From Chloroflexota bacterium (GTDB taxonomy: Bacteria > Chloroflexota > Anaerolineae > Aggregatilineales > Phototrophicaceae), in contig JAPOWG010000114.1 in NCBI GenBank assembly GCA_026707745.1, positions 1-61,369 on the forward strand: a stretch of DNA of 61,369 nt. Direction: 5' to 3'. The position numbers were made by a program, and so were the translations under genes. Every line of letters begins with the position of its first letter. The stretch's first letter is position 1. Below, piece after piece: positions 8,750 through 18,047 of this stretch. The notes under the pieces were generated by a model. It saw only the letters and a list, made by a program, of their open reading frames with translations. It was not told the DNA's origin and ran no database searches.

Positions 8750-11374
8750 TCACTCAAAGAGGACGCGGACGCAGGCGACGGATCGCGAGGGCACATCCAC
8801 CGTTATCGACTTGTCGCGAATGGGGAGTAATTCTTGATCGACTTCGATTGGCGTACATTGCCATGCCTCAGTAATGCTCTGCCCAGGGAAGCTCAGCGTT
8901 TGCACTACCTCATCAATACCTAGGTTATAGGCATGGAGGATCAAGCCCCGTCCATCGGCCGCGACTTTGATTTGAATCTCGCACTGTCCTTGCGGATCGC
9001 AGGTCAGCAAGATCCCGCCCTCGCCGAGTTCGGCGCCCGGCACACGCACGATCAGGGGCGGAACGATACTGTTCATGGCGAAGCGACTCGATGCTCTCGG
9101 ATCGTATCCCGCGCTCGACGAGAGGTGATAGCGCAGCAAGGTATCTTCACCCTGGCTGGCTTTGAAATTAGTATCCCAGTGATTGTGCAATGCCCAGGAC
9201 ACCAGCGTCGCCCGGCTGCTATCCAATACTTGCGCCCAGCGTCCGGTCGTGATGCCGCCCACTTGGATCAGCGGCGAGTCGATCGGTACAAGGGTCACCG
9301 AAAGCGACTCGTCGCCCACCTGGGCCCAGCGATGTACACCATACCAGTCCCGGCAGGAGCCGGGCAACTGCTCACGTTCCGGTTCCAGCGGCACGCCGTT
9401 GAGATCGAGATGGAATTTAGGTTTGTCGATCGCTATAGGGAAAGGCACATAGACCGCTTCCGCCAAGGTATTGAAAGTCTTGTCGACCAGCATCTCGAGT
9501 TGCAGCGTCTTTTCGTGGAAGGGCAAGCTATAGCGAACTTTTAGCGAGCGAGCGCCTTTCGCCTCCATTCGCGCTTCGATCTCGACGCAGTCGTGCCGGC
9601 GTTGCGCCGGCATGATCTCGACTTCCGTTGGACCACTGCGCCGGAAGGGCGTATCAGCATGGCGGACTCCAAAATCTTCGCGGTCGAAATCCAGCGCGAA
9701 GATAGCTCGCCGGTCATCGGGATGATCAACCCATTCGTAGACGTACTGTCCAAAACGCCAAAGCTCATCACCGTTGACCAATTCACGCCCCAGTTCCTTG
9801 TCATACCAACTCAGCAAGCCGCCGGTGGCGGGATCAATCCGCAGGCGATACCAGGCATTTTCGATCACTCCCTCGCCGATGAACGCATCGGCGTCCGTTG
9901 GGATCGACCGCGGCGCGACGGTCGCGTAACCGAAAGCGGGCAGAGAAAGGTCGATCATCGTGTCGCCGGCGGAATCGGTAATCAACGGCGGCGCCTCGCG
10001 GTAATTGCCGACGAGGAACATCTCCAGCATGCCATGCGGCGCCGCGCCGCCCATATCCGGCGGCAGTGGATAGCGCACATGTCGATCCCAACCCAGCGGA
10101 TTCAACACCAGGTAGCGATAATTATCCGGTTCATCCGCTGGGTCGGCGCTGATATATTGTCCCCAGCGCCGCCAGGTATCGCCTTCCGGCGTCTTTTTCG
10201 TGATCTCGGTGGCGAGTTTGCGGCCGCCATCCGCCAGCAATTCATGCGTGAGCCCGTAACCGCCATAGGCGTAGCTGGCCTTTCGACTGAATTGGGCGCG
10301 GGCAAAGGGCGAGTGTGGCCGGCGGATGCTGCTGAAAGCGCCCCATGTGTGCTCGTCGTAGAGCGACACCAGACGATACGCTTCTTCAACAAGATTGCGA
10401 TTAACGCCGTCGACCTGCGCGGCCAGCAAATCCAAAACCGGCAGTAGTGCTTCCGTTTGGCGGTTGAGGCTGGTCTCATAGATCGAGGAACCGACGCCGT
10501 CCGCCCACCAATCAGCCCAATCGCCGGACCATGTGAAAAGCTGATCGCCATATTTCTCGTGCAGCATATCGGCGAAACCGTCCAGCGTGGTGAAAATGAG
10601 CCGAGGTTGGCGTCCGCTAGCGTTCCAGTCACGCACGAAATCCGACATATGCGCCAGCGGCGGGCCATTGTCAACGCGCGCCGGATGCGTGATCTGGGCA
10701 TAGAGAAAATCGTAGGGATAATCGTCGCGCGCTTCGAGTTTGGCGAGTTGCGTCGGCAGCAAGTCGTCGACGAAGTTCATATGGCTTAACCCGTAGCGGA
10801 AGATGCCATAGAGATAATGCGGACCGTTGAAGGTCAATAGCCGTCCACCGCCCGGTCCCTGCCACCAGAATGCATTCAAGTCCGGTTCGGGACGGCGGCC
10901 CCGGTGCATGTTGATTGACATGGTCAAGGTCTTGATGCCGGTAGCCGGCAGCAGATCCGCCCAGAGCCAACTGACGCCGTTGACGTCGCATTGCATGCCC
11001 GCGCTTATCTTGAGACTGTAGTCGTCGCGCAGGCGTTGCACGGGCAGCAGCGAACGCAGCATCGCCGCGGTCGAGAGCAGCGGCGTCCAGTGATATTGCA
11101 TACCTGCGACCGCCATCTGCCCGCGCCGATGCAATTCCAGGAAGCGGTCGATCTGGCTGGCCGGACGCGCCTGAAAATAGCGTTCGACAAAGGAGGTCAC
11201 CTCGCAAGTCCACTTATAGCGCGCTTCTTCGGGATAGTCGGCGGTGGCCTCGCCCAGTTCGACGGCTTGGTCGATAAAGCCGAGATGCTGGCGAAAAACA
11301 GTGTCCTGATGATCGGTATAACCGATATCGGTATGGGTATGGCTAATCAGATAGATCTGCTCGATTTTGGCCAT
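8750..11374 (-). CDS. GH38-type alpha-mannosidase-like glycoside hydrolase
   Basis: 874 residues from the ATG at 11374 (GAGGAG about 12 bases upstream; a TTG start ten codons earlier is also open). The N-terminus carries HTHTDIGYTD, the His/Asp metal-binding element of the GH38 N-terminal (beta/alpha) domain, where the family usually has HSHNDPGW. QCDVNGVSWLWADLLP holds the candidate nucleophile Asp, as in the family DxFG-type motif. The C-terminal two thirds look like beta-sandwich domains, as in alpha-mannosidases. There is no signal peptide, so it is probably cytoplasmic and acts on imported oligosaccharides. Exact linkage specificity is unknown. Confidence 0.75.
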   Translation of the reverse strand: MAKIEQIYLISHTHTDIGYTDHQDTVFRQHLGFIDQAVELGEATADYPEEARYKWTCEVTSFVERYFQARPASQIDRFLELHRRGQMAVAGMQYHWTPLLSTAAMLRSLLPVQRLRDDYSLKISAGMQCDVNGVSWLWADLLPATGIKTLTMSINMHRGRRPEPDLNAFWWQGPGGGRLLTFNGPHYLYGIFRYGLSHMNFVDDLLPTQLAKLEARDDYPYDFLYAQITHPARVDNGPPLAHMSDFVRDWNASGRQPRLIFTTLDGFADMLHEKYGDQLFTWSGDWADWWADGVGSSIYETSLNRQTEALLPVLDLLAAQVDGVNRNLVEEAYRLVSLYDEHTWGAFSSIRRPHSPFARAQFSRKASYAYGGYGLTHELLADGGRKLATEITKKTPEGDTWRRWGQYISADPADEPDNYRYLVLNPLGWDRHVRYPLPPDMGGAAPHGMLEMFLVGNYREAPPLITDSAGDTMIDLSLPAFGYATVAPRSIPTDADAFIGEGVIENAWYRLRIDPATGGLLSWYDKELGRELVNGDELWRFGQYVYEWVDHPDDRRAIFALDFDREDFGVRHADTPFRRSGPTEVEIMPAQRRHDCVEIEARMEAKGARSLKVRYSLPFHEKTLQLEMLVDKTFNTLAEAVYVPFPIAIDKPKFHLDLNGVPLEPEREQLPGSCRDWYGVHRWAQVGDESLSVTLVPIDSPLIQVGGITTGRWAQVLDSSRATLVSWALHNHWDTNFKASQGEDTLLRYHLSSSAGYDPRASSRFAMNSIVPPLIVRVPGAELGEGGILLTCDPQGQCEIQIKVAADGRGLILHAYNLGIDEVVQTLSFPGQSITEAWQCTPIEVDQELLPIRDKSITVDVPSRSVACVRVLFE

Positions 11375-11411
11375 GGCGATAGACTGCTCCTCGCTGATTC
11401 TCAAACCATAA

Positions 11412-13529
11412 CTAGCGCCCGACCAGGATTAGGACCGAGCGCGCGCCCACTATAATCTGCTCCTGGTTCGGCAGAACCGGCTCCTGACCGAGCGCGTGAC
11501 TATCCTCGGGCGAGCGCAGCGCCGTGTTGACAGCCACATGCCATTTCCTGCGTGCGCCCAGCGGTGGCAGATCGAACCAGGCCGTCTCCCAGTGGGCGTT
11601 CATGATGATGTAGATCATATCGTCCGCTTCAGTGCCTTCGCGACAATGCTCCCCGCATAAGAGGCATGCCAGTTGTCGCCCCGCATAGGACCAATCGGGT
11701 TGCCAAAGTTCCCTGCCATGAAAGGAAATATCTGGATAGCCCGAATTGATTGTATCGCGATGATGAAAATAGGAACGGCGCCGCAGAGCCGGATGCGCTT
11801 TGCGAAATGCGATCAAGCTTCGTGTGAAGCGAAACAGTGGGGCTTCGCTACGCAGGGCTTCCCAATCGAACCAGTTGAGAGCGCTATCGTGGCAATAGCT
11901 ATTGTTGTTGCCGCCTTTGGAGTGCCCGATCTCGTCTCCCATCAGCAGCATTGGCACACCCTGACTGACCATCAACAGACTGAGGAAGTTTTTGATTTGC
12001 CGCTCGCGCAAGCCGTTGATTGCCACGTCTTCGGTTTCGCCTTCCGCGCCGCAATTCCAGCTGAAGTTCTCGTCCATGCCATCGCGGTTTTCTTCACCGT
12101 TGGCTTCATTATGTTTGTGATTGTAGGAGACCAGGTCGCGCAAGGTGAAGCCATCGTGCGCGGTCACGAAATTGACCGACGCGCGCGGCCCGCGGTCGCC
12201 GTAAATGTCGGGCGAGCCTTGTATCCGCGCGGCAATGGCGCCCAGCATACCCCCATCGCCCTTGACAAAGCGGCGGATATCATCGCGGTATCTGCCGTTC
12301 CACTCCGCCCAGCGCCCGTAAGCCGGGAAGCTGCCCACTTGATACAAGCCGCCGGCGTCCCAGGCCTCGGCGATCAGCTTGGTCTGCGCCAACATGGGAT
12401 CGTATGCTAATACCTCCAGCAAGGGCGGGTTGGGATCGGGATTGCCCTGCGGATCGCGGCCCAGGCTGGACGCCAGGTCGAAGCGAAAGCCATCAATGTG
12501 AAACTCCGATACCCAATAGCGCAGGCAGTCCAGCAGCAATACGCGAACGATGGGATGATTGCAGTTAAATGTATTGCCAGTGCCGCTGAAATTGTAGTAA
12601 CCGCCGTCGGGTTTTAGCAGGTAGTAAGTTTTGTTGTCGATGCCACGATAAGAAATTGTAGGCCCGTCGTCGTTGCCCTCGGCGGTGTGATTGAAAACGA
12701 CGTCAAGCCAGACCTCAATGCCGTTTTGATGGCAGCTCTTGACTAGCGTCTTTAACTCCTCGGCCGGCTCGCCGGCAGCCGCATAAGCCGCGTTAGGCGC
12801 GAAGAAGCCGATTGGGTTGTAGCCCCAGTAATTCGTCAGTCGCTCGCCCGATTGTGGATTGACCCGCTCGTTGGCGAGTTCATCGAACTCAAAAATCGGC
12901 ATCAACTCAATGCAGTTGACCCCAAGTTCCTTGAGATAAGGGATTTTCTCTATGATCGCGGCGTAGGTGCCGGGCGCTTCCACCTGTGACGAAGTATGGG
13001 CGGTAAAGCCCCGAACGTGCATTTCGTAGACGACAAGATCTTCCATGGGGATGTTGAGTTGCCGGTCGCCTTCCCATGCGAAGTCCTCGACACAAGGACG
13101 GGCGCGATAGGGATAGGGGTTGTCCCAGTCGTATCCCTGCGCCCAGACATCCCGTCCGCCGATTCGTTTAGCGTATGGGTCCAACAAAATATGTCGCGCG
13201 TCAAAGCGATGCCCGTTGGCCGGGTCGTACGGACCATCAAAGCGGAAGCCATACTCGGTCTGGCTGTGATCCAGATCATAGACGATCATGGCGAAGACAT
13301 CACCGGTTCGGAAAGCATCGGGAAAGGGGATTTCCACACGCGGCGATTCGGCGCCTTTGTCAAAGAGGACGAGCGTGCAAGCGCTCGCGTGATTGGAAAA
13401 AGCGGAAAAATTGACGCCTTCCGCCATGACTGTCGCCCCGAAGGGACGCGGTCTTCCGGGACCGTACCTGAAACCGTCGCGTTCGTATGTCGGGAAACTG
13501 TCCATAGGCGAATGGCGCTGCCGCTCCAT
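11412..13529 (-). CDS. glgX: Glycogen debranching enzyme GlgX (GH13 isoamylase type)
   Basis: 705 residues, usual for GlgX. It hydrolyses alpha-1,6 branches of glycogen or maltodextrin limit dextrins in the cytoplasm. An N-terminal CBM48-like domain (FGATVMAEGVNFSAFS) precedes the GH13 barrel. Conserved regions are DVVFNHTAEG (276-285), GFRFDLAS with nucleophile Asp351, AEAWDAGG with acid/base Glu388, and TAHDGF with Asp459. GVPMLLMGDEIGHSKGGNNN is characteristic of GlgX/isoamylase. An internal ATG at 13505 is an alternative start. It lies 37 bases upstream of the mannosidase gene and is probably co-transcribed with it. Confidence 0.95.
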   Translation of the reverse strand: MERQRHSPMDSFPTYERDGFRYGPGRPRPFGATVMAEGVNFSAFSNHASACTLVLFDKGAESPRVEIPFPDAFRTGDVFAMIVYDLDHSQTEYGFRFDGPYDPANGHRFDARHILLDPYAKRIGGRDVWAQGYDWDNPYPYRARPCVEDFAWEGDRQLNIPMEDLVVYEMHVRGFTAHTSSQVEAPGTYAAIIEKIPYLKELGVNCIELMPIFEFDELANERVNPQSGERLTNYWGYNPIGFFAPNAAYAAAGEPAEELKTLVKSCHQNGIEVWLDVVFNHTAEGNDDGPTISYRGIDNKTYYLLKPDGGYYNFSGTGNTFNCNHPIVRVLLLDCLRYWVSEFHIDGFRFDLASSLGRDPQGNPDPNPPLLEVLAYDPMLAQTKLIAEAWDAGGLYQVGSFPAYGRWAEWNGRYRDDIRRFVKGDGGMLGAIAARIQGSPDIYGDRGPRASVNFVTAHDGFTLRDLVSYNHKHNEANGEENRDGMDENFSWNCGAEGETEDVAINGLRERQIKNFLSLLMVSQGVPMLLMGDEIGHSKGGNNNSYCHDSALNWFDWEALRSEAPLFRFTRSLIAFRKAHPALRRRSYFHHRDTINSGYPDISFHGRELWQPDWSYAGRQLACLLCGEHCREGTEADDMIYIIMNAHWETAWFDLPPLGARRKWHVAVNTALRSPEDSHALGQEPVLPNQEQIIVGARSVLILVGR

Positions 13530-13691
13530 AAAGGATCACGCCAATTATACCGAAGCACGACCGATTCCTAGCAAGGATTTGTAGAAATTAGCAAAACTTG
13601 GCATACTATGCTCGGTATACTTTCAACAACATCTTTTCCGATGCAATAGGGAGCGTCACAAGAACCATTGGGTAAGTGAGACAGTGACACG

Positions 13692-14933
13692 TTGAATCAA
13701 AAATCCAGATTCGCGAGAAGCGCCTGGTTCTCGCGCTTAAACCGACTTGTAGACTTTTCGCCAGTGATCGTCGCTTTGGTGCTGGCGCTGGTCGTGGCTT
13801 CGGTGTTGCTGCTGGCGCTGAATGCCAACCCGCTGGAAGCCTATGCCGCCATGTGGGAAGGCGCTGCGGGAAAGGAAAACGCCGCCGCCGAGACGCTGGT
13901 CAAGGCGACGCCGATTCTCTTCGTCGGCATCGGCATCACCATCGCTTTCCGCGGCGGCATGATCAACATAGGCGGCGAGGGGCAAATGATCGCCGGCGCG
14001 CTGGCGGGCGTAACCGTCGCGCTGATTCTGGGAGAAATGCGCGTCCCGCCGGAGTTAGCCAAGGAAAAAGGCGCCTTCGACCTCATCATCGTTACCTGCT
14101 CACTGGTTGGCGGTTTTTTGGCAGGTGCGCTTTACGGCGGCTTGGCCGGTTTCCTCAAAGCTTATTTTGATGTCAACGAGATTCTGAGCACAATCATGCT
14201 CAATCAGATTGCCGTGCAGATGATGAATTTCCTGCTCAACGGTATCCTGCTCGATCCCGCAGAGGCGGGTATCAACAATATTCCCAAGACCGCGCGGCTC
14301 GTGACTGCGGCGCAATTGCCACGCCTGTCCTTGCCGATTGGCGACCCGCATCTCTTCGCGCGAACTCGCTTGCACTGGGGGCTGATCATCGCCATCGTAC
14401 TGGCAGTGATCATTTACATATTCCTCTGGCGCACGTCGCTGGGTTATCGGATCCGCGCCGTTGGGGAAAACCAACGTGCTTCGAGCTACGCCGGCATCAA
14501 CGTCAAGCGGCAGATGATGTTCTCCATGTTCCTGGCGGGCGGGTTCGCTGGACTGGCGGGCGTCGTGCAGGTCCTCGGACTACAATATCGCCTGCAAACC
14601 GACGGATCGCCGGCTGGTTTCACCGGCGCTGCCGGCTTTAATGGCATTGTGGCGGCGCTCTTCGGTGGGCTTAATCCTATTGGAGCAATACCGGCGGCGG
14701 CCTTCTTCGGCGGGCTGTTGGTGGGCGCGCAGAAAATGCAGCGCGAACTTGGCGTGCCCGCGTCGTTGATCACCGCGGTGAACGGCTTGATCGTGGTCTT
14801 TGTCGTCAGCAGCGAAATCTTCATTTTGCAGCGCAGCAAGCGGCGGGTGAGCCTGCAAGAAACACCGGACAATCTTGGTTCCAGCGGGGACAAGCCCGCT
14901 GATCGCGCGTCGCCAGACGAGGGAAGCGGCTGA
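13692..14933 (+). CDS. BMP-type (nucleoside-like) ABC transporter permease 1
   Basis: 413 residues with about ten membrane helices of the branched permease family (BPD_transp_2), like YufP/NupP. It forms half of the transmembrane channel of a BMP-protein-dependent importer. IGGEGQMIAGALAG near residue 95 and RAVGENQRASSYAGI in the cytoplasmic coupling loop are typical. The frame can start only at a TTG (13692) or later; no ATG lies before the first helix. The 3' end overlaps the next permease by one base. It is the first gene of a five-gene operon on this strand. Confidence 0.9.
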   Translation: MNQKSRFARSAWFSRLNRLVDFSPVIVALVLALVVASVLLLALNANPLEAYAAMWEGAAGKENAAAETLVKATPILFVGIGITIAFRGGMINIGGEGQMIAGALAGVTVALILGEMRVPPELAKEKGAFDLIIVTCSLVGGFLAGALYGGLAGFLKAYFDVNEILSTIMLNQIAVQMMNFLLNGILLDPAEAGINNIPKTARLVTAAQLPRLSLPIGDPHLFARTRLHWGLIIAIVLAVIIYIFLWRTSLGYRIRAVGENQRASSYAGINVKRQMMFSMFLAGGFAGLAGVVQVLGLQYRLQTDGSPAGFTGAAGFNGIVAALFGGLNPIGAIPAAAFFGGLLVGAQKMQRELGVPASLITAVNGLIVVFVVSSEIFILQRSKRRVSLQETPDNLGSSGDKPADRASPDEGSG

Positions 14934-15883
14934 TGGAACTCGACGCCATTTTCACCGCCAGCGTATTCGCCTCCGCCATTCGCTTGGCCACCCCCTATAT
15001 CTTCGCGGCGCTGGGCGAGGCCTTCGCGCAACGCAGCGGCGTATTAAACCTCGGTGTCGACGGCATGATGCTGATGGGCGCCTTCACGGGCTTTTACGCA
15101 GTGTTCATCACGCAACAGGAAGGAAGCCTGAGCGAGCCGCTCAGTCTGCTCTTCGGTGTATTAATCGCCTTGATCGTCGGCGGCTTGATGGGCTTGGCCA
15201 TGGCCTTCGTCAGCGTGACGCTAAAAGCCAAGCAAGGCATAAGCGGCATCGGCGTTTATCTTTTTGGACTGGGCTTGAGCGAGCTATTGTTCCAGCAATG
15301 GGTGGGAACGCCGAAATCGGTCAGCGGTTTCCCGCGCATCACCTTCCCGATCCTGACGGATATACCTGTGCTGGGCGAGATCTTCTTTCACCATAATCTG
15401 CTGGTTTATGTCGCATTCGCGCTGGTGCCGATATCGGCCTTCGTCCTCAACCGGACGACCTTCGGCTTGATGATCCGGGCCGTAGGACAGAATCCCGAAG
15501 CCGCCGATGCCATGGGCGTCAGCGTGGCGAGAGTGCGTTATGCGACGACGACCATCGGCGGCATGTTGGCGGGCTTGGCCGGGGCGTCGCTGTCAATCGC
15601 GTTGATCAACCTGTTTCAGCAAAACCTGACGGCTGGGCAAGGCTTTATCGCGGTTGCCTTGGTCTATTTCGGCGGCTGGCGCCCCTGGGCGGTGGCGGCC
15701 GGCGCCATGCTCTTCAGTTTCGTCAATGCCTTGCAGTTGCAGATCAAAGTGATTGGTCTGGATATTCCCTCGGAGTTTGCGGTCATGGCGCCTTATGTCA
15801 TCACCATCATCGCGCTGGTTTTCGCCTCCAAGCGACAAGAACAGCCTACAGCCCTGACTAAACCTTACGAACGCGGAGAATAG
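14933..15883 (+). CDS. BMP-type ABC transporter permease 2
   Basis: 316 residues, the shorter partner permease (YufQ/NupQ type). The N-terminal signature QRSGVLNLGVDGMMLMGAF is followed by the coupling-loop motif RAVGQNPEAADAMGVSV. Eight to nine membrane helices are apparent. It starts on the last base of the preceding permease, so translation is coupled. It pairs with the upstream permease and the ATPase at 18048. Confidence 0.92.
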   Translation: MELDAIFTASVFASAIRLATPYIFAALGEAFAQRSGVLNLGVDGMMLMGAFTGFYAVFITQQEGSLSEPLSLLFGVLIALIVGGLMGLAMAFVSVTLKAKQGISGIGVYLFGLGLSELLFQQWVGTPKSVSGFPRITFPILTDIPVLGEIFFHHNLLVYVAFALVPISAFVLNRTTFGLMIRAVGQNPEAADAMGVSVARVRYATTTIGGMLAGLAGASLSIALINLFQQNLTAGQGFIAVALVYFGGWRPWAVAAGAMLFSFVNALQLQIKVIGLDIPSEFAVMAPYVITIIALVFASKRQEQPTALTKPYERGE

Positions 15884-15944
15884 GCGCTCCCAGGTCGATA
15901 ATGGCCTGCGCGTTTTTGAATACAAGATTGATTGAGAGAACATC

Positions 15945-16982
15945 ATGAAAAAGAGACACCTGATAATCCTTGTTTTCCTCCTGGCTTGGGCGGGGATCCC
16001 GTCCCTGGCGCAGGATGACGTTTTTCGCGTAGCGGCGCTGATGCCAAGCGCGATCAACGATCTCGCCTTCAGCCAGAGCATGTACGACGGCCTGACGGCT
16101 GTCCAGAACGAATTGGGCGCGGATGCCTTTGAGTTTGACGTGCAAGACAGCACCTACATCGTTGATGACGCCGCGGTTGCCTTGCGCGATTGGGCGGCTT
16201 CCGGCGATTATCAATTGGTGATCGCGCACGGTTCACAGTACGGTCCGATCGTCGAGGAATTGGCCAGCGAGTTCCCCGACGTTTCCTTCGCCTGGGGTAC
16301 TCGACAAGATACCTTCGGCCTGGACAACGTATACAGCTACGCAGCCGCCTCCGATGAAGGCGGCTATTTCAACGGCGTGCTGGCCGCGCATCTTACCGAA
16401 TCGCGCGTTATCGGCCTGGTCGGACCCATCGAAGTCGGGGATGGCAAACTTTATGCGGACGGCTTCGCCAACGGCGTGGCTTCTGTCGACTCGGATATCG
16501 ACGTCAATATCGTTTTCATCGGCTCCTTCAGCGACGTGCCGCTGGCGACTGAAGCCGCGGAGACGCATATCGCGAACGGTGCGGACATCCTGACCGGCAC
16601 CGCGCAAATGGTTGTCGGTCCCATAGCCGCGGCCCTGGAAAATGATGTGCTCTGGTTCGGTTCCGATTCCAGCCAGGACGAGCTATCCGGAGATATTGGC
16701 GTCGCCTTCCAGATTTATAAATGGGATGTACTCTTGCTGGACATGATCAGTAAGATCGGCGAAGGCATTCTGGGCGGTGAGTATTATGTGCTCACGCTGG
16801 CGAACGAAGGCCTGGTGATGGAATTCGACAAGGACTTCGAGATCAGCGACGAATTGATGGCGGTGGCGGAGGAAACCATCGCCGGTATCGTATCTGGCGA
16901 CATCGCGCCGATTCCCGCGATGGACGATGACATGGCGGACGAGAGCGAGGGTGAAGACGACGGAGAGGATAGCGAGGACTGA
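15945..16982 (+). CDS. BMP-family ABC transporter substrate-binding protein 1
   Basis: 345 residues. A signal peptide (MKKRHLIILVFLLAWAGIP, then SLAQ) precedes a BMP/PnrA-type periplasmic-binding fold: FRVAALMPSAINDLAFSQSM, then LVIAHGSQYG, FAWGT, VIGLVGPIEVGDGKLYADGF and DILTGTAQM. No lipobox cysteine is visible, so it is secreted rather than a classical lipoprotein. The family binds nucleosides or related ligands. The C-terminus ends in a strongly acidic tail (DDDMADESEGEDDGEDSED). It is followed after 95 bases by a close paralogue. Confidence 0.9.
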   Translation: MKKRHLIILVFLLAWAGIPSLAQDDVFRVAALMPSAINDLAFSQSMYDGLTAVQNELGADAFEFDVQDSTYIVDDAAVALRDWAASGDYQLVIAHGSQYGPIVEELASEFPDVSFAWGTRQDTFGLDNVYSYAAASDEGGYFNGVLAAHLTESRVIGLVGPIEVGDGKLYADGFANGVASVDSDIDVNIVFIGSFSDVPLATEAAETHIANGADILTGTAQMVVGPIAAALENDVLWFGSDSSQDELSGDIGVAFQIYKWDVLLLDMISKIGEGILGGEYYVLTLANEGLVMEFDKDFEISDELMAVAEETIAGIVSGDIAPIPAMDDDMADESEGEDDGEDSED

Positions 16983-17077
16983 TATTTACAAACAGTCGCC
17001 ACTGGCTATAACATAGTTTATTCACGGGCAATTGTGCCCGGATTAAAGTCAACTGTCCAATTAAGGAGAAAGTAACG

Positions 17078-17965
17078 ATGAGAAAAGCATTACTTCTTAC
17101 CCTGATTCTCGCCCTGTTTATCGGGGTGATGCCGAGCATGGCGCAAGATGTCTTTCGTGTGGCGGCGGTAGCGCCCAGTGCGACAAACGATCTCGCCTTC
17201 AGCCAGAGCATGTATGACGGGCTGATGGCGATACAGGCGCAGATGGGTGAAGACGCCTTCCAATTCGACTTCCAGGATGGCACCTTCATCGTCGATGACG
17301 CGGCGGTAGCGCTGCGTGAATGGGCGGCGTCGGGCGATTACGATCTGGTGATTGCGCATGGCTCGCAATTCGGTTCGGTAGTCGAAGAGCTGGCGGCGGA
17401 ATTCTCCGAGGTCTCCTTCGCCTGGGGCACGGATGAAGAAACTTTCGGGCTGGATAACGTCTTCGCTTATACCGCCGCGTCCGATGAGGGCGGTTTTGTG
17501 AACGGCGTTATGGCAGGATTGATGACCGAATCCAACGTCATCGGCGTTGTCGGTCCGATTGAAGTGGGCGACGCCAAGCTATATGTCGACGGCTTTGTAG
17601 ACGGGGTCGCTGCCTCCAACGCCGATGCGACGGTAAACGTCGTCTATATCCAATCCTTCAGCGATGTCCCGCTGGCGACAGAAGCGGCGGAGACCCATAT
17701 CGCTAATGGCGCGGATATCCTGACCGGCACGGCGCAGATGGTGGTTGGCGCAATCGCCGTCGGTAGCGAGAATGGCGCGCGCTGGTTCGGCACCCAAGCC
17801 AGTCAAGCCGAGTTGGCCGGTGATTCCGCCGTCGCCTTCCAAGTTTACAAGTGGGAGGTCATTTTGGCCGACATCATCGACAACATCCAGATGGGGATGC
17901 TCGGCGGCCAATCTTACGCGTTGACCCTGGCGAACGGCGGCTTGGTCATGGAGTTTGCTGGCTAG
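17078..17965 (+). CDS. BMP-family ABC transporter substrate-binding protein 2 (tandem paralogue)
   Basis: 295 residues. It is clearly a duplicate of the preceding gene: NDLAFSQSMYDGL, IVDDAAVALR, GPIEVGD and TEAAETHIANGADILTGTAQ are shared in order, and overall roughly two thirds of residues look identical. It stops at LVMEFAG, where the first copy continues for about 45 more residues, so the final helix and acidic tail are missing. It has its own signal peptide and AGGAG ribosome-binding site (TTAAGGAGAAAGTAACG). The truncation may be tolerated or may weaken the fold. Confidence 0.88.
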   Translation: MRKALLLTLILALFIGVMPSMAQDVFRVAAVAPSATNDLAFSQSMYDGLMAIQAQMGEDAFQFDFQDGTFIVDDAAVALREWAASGDYDLVIAHGSQFGSVVEELAAEFSEVSFAWGTDEETFGLDNVFAYTAASDEGGFVNGVMAGLMTESNVIGVVGPIEVGDAKLYVDGFVDGVAASNADATVNVVYIQSFSDVPLATEAAETHIANGADILTGTAQMVVGAIAVGSENGARWFGTQASQAELAGDSAVAFQVYKWEVILADIIDNIQMGMLGGQSYALTLANGGLVMEFAG

Positions 17966-17995
17966 ACGCTCCGTCTGTCACAATTAGAGGTTGCC

Positions 17996-18018
17996 GGGGC
18001 AGCCCGCCGGGCTGCCCC
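17996..18018. repeat. Hairpin GGGGCAGCCC / GGGCTGCCCC between BMP protein and ATPase
   Basis: Ten-base perfect arms with a three-base loop lie between the second BMP gene and the ATPase. There is no T-run after it, so it is not a standard terminator. The architecture (GGGC, variable pair, CCC, three-base loop, mirror) matches the repeat B hairpins at 45631, 50611, 61004 and 61097, without their GTAG flank. It could stabilise the upstream mRNA or damp read-through into the ATPase. Confidence 0.65.
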
Positions 18019-18047
18019 GCTTCACCTATCCGCACGAGTCAAAACCG

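Noticed and set aside
13598..13621. TTGGCA / TATACT promoter before the first BMP operon
   Set aside because: The spacer is only 12 bases, too short for a standard promoter; the -10-like box alone is not enough.
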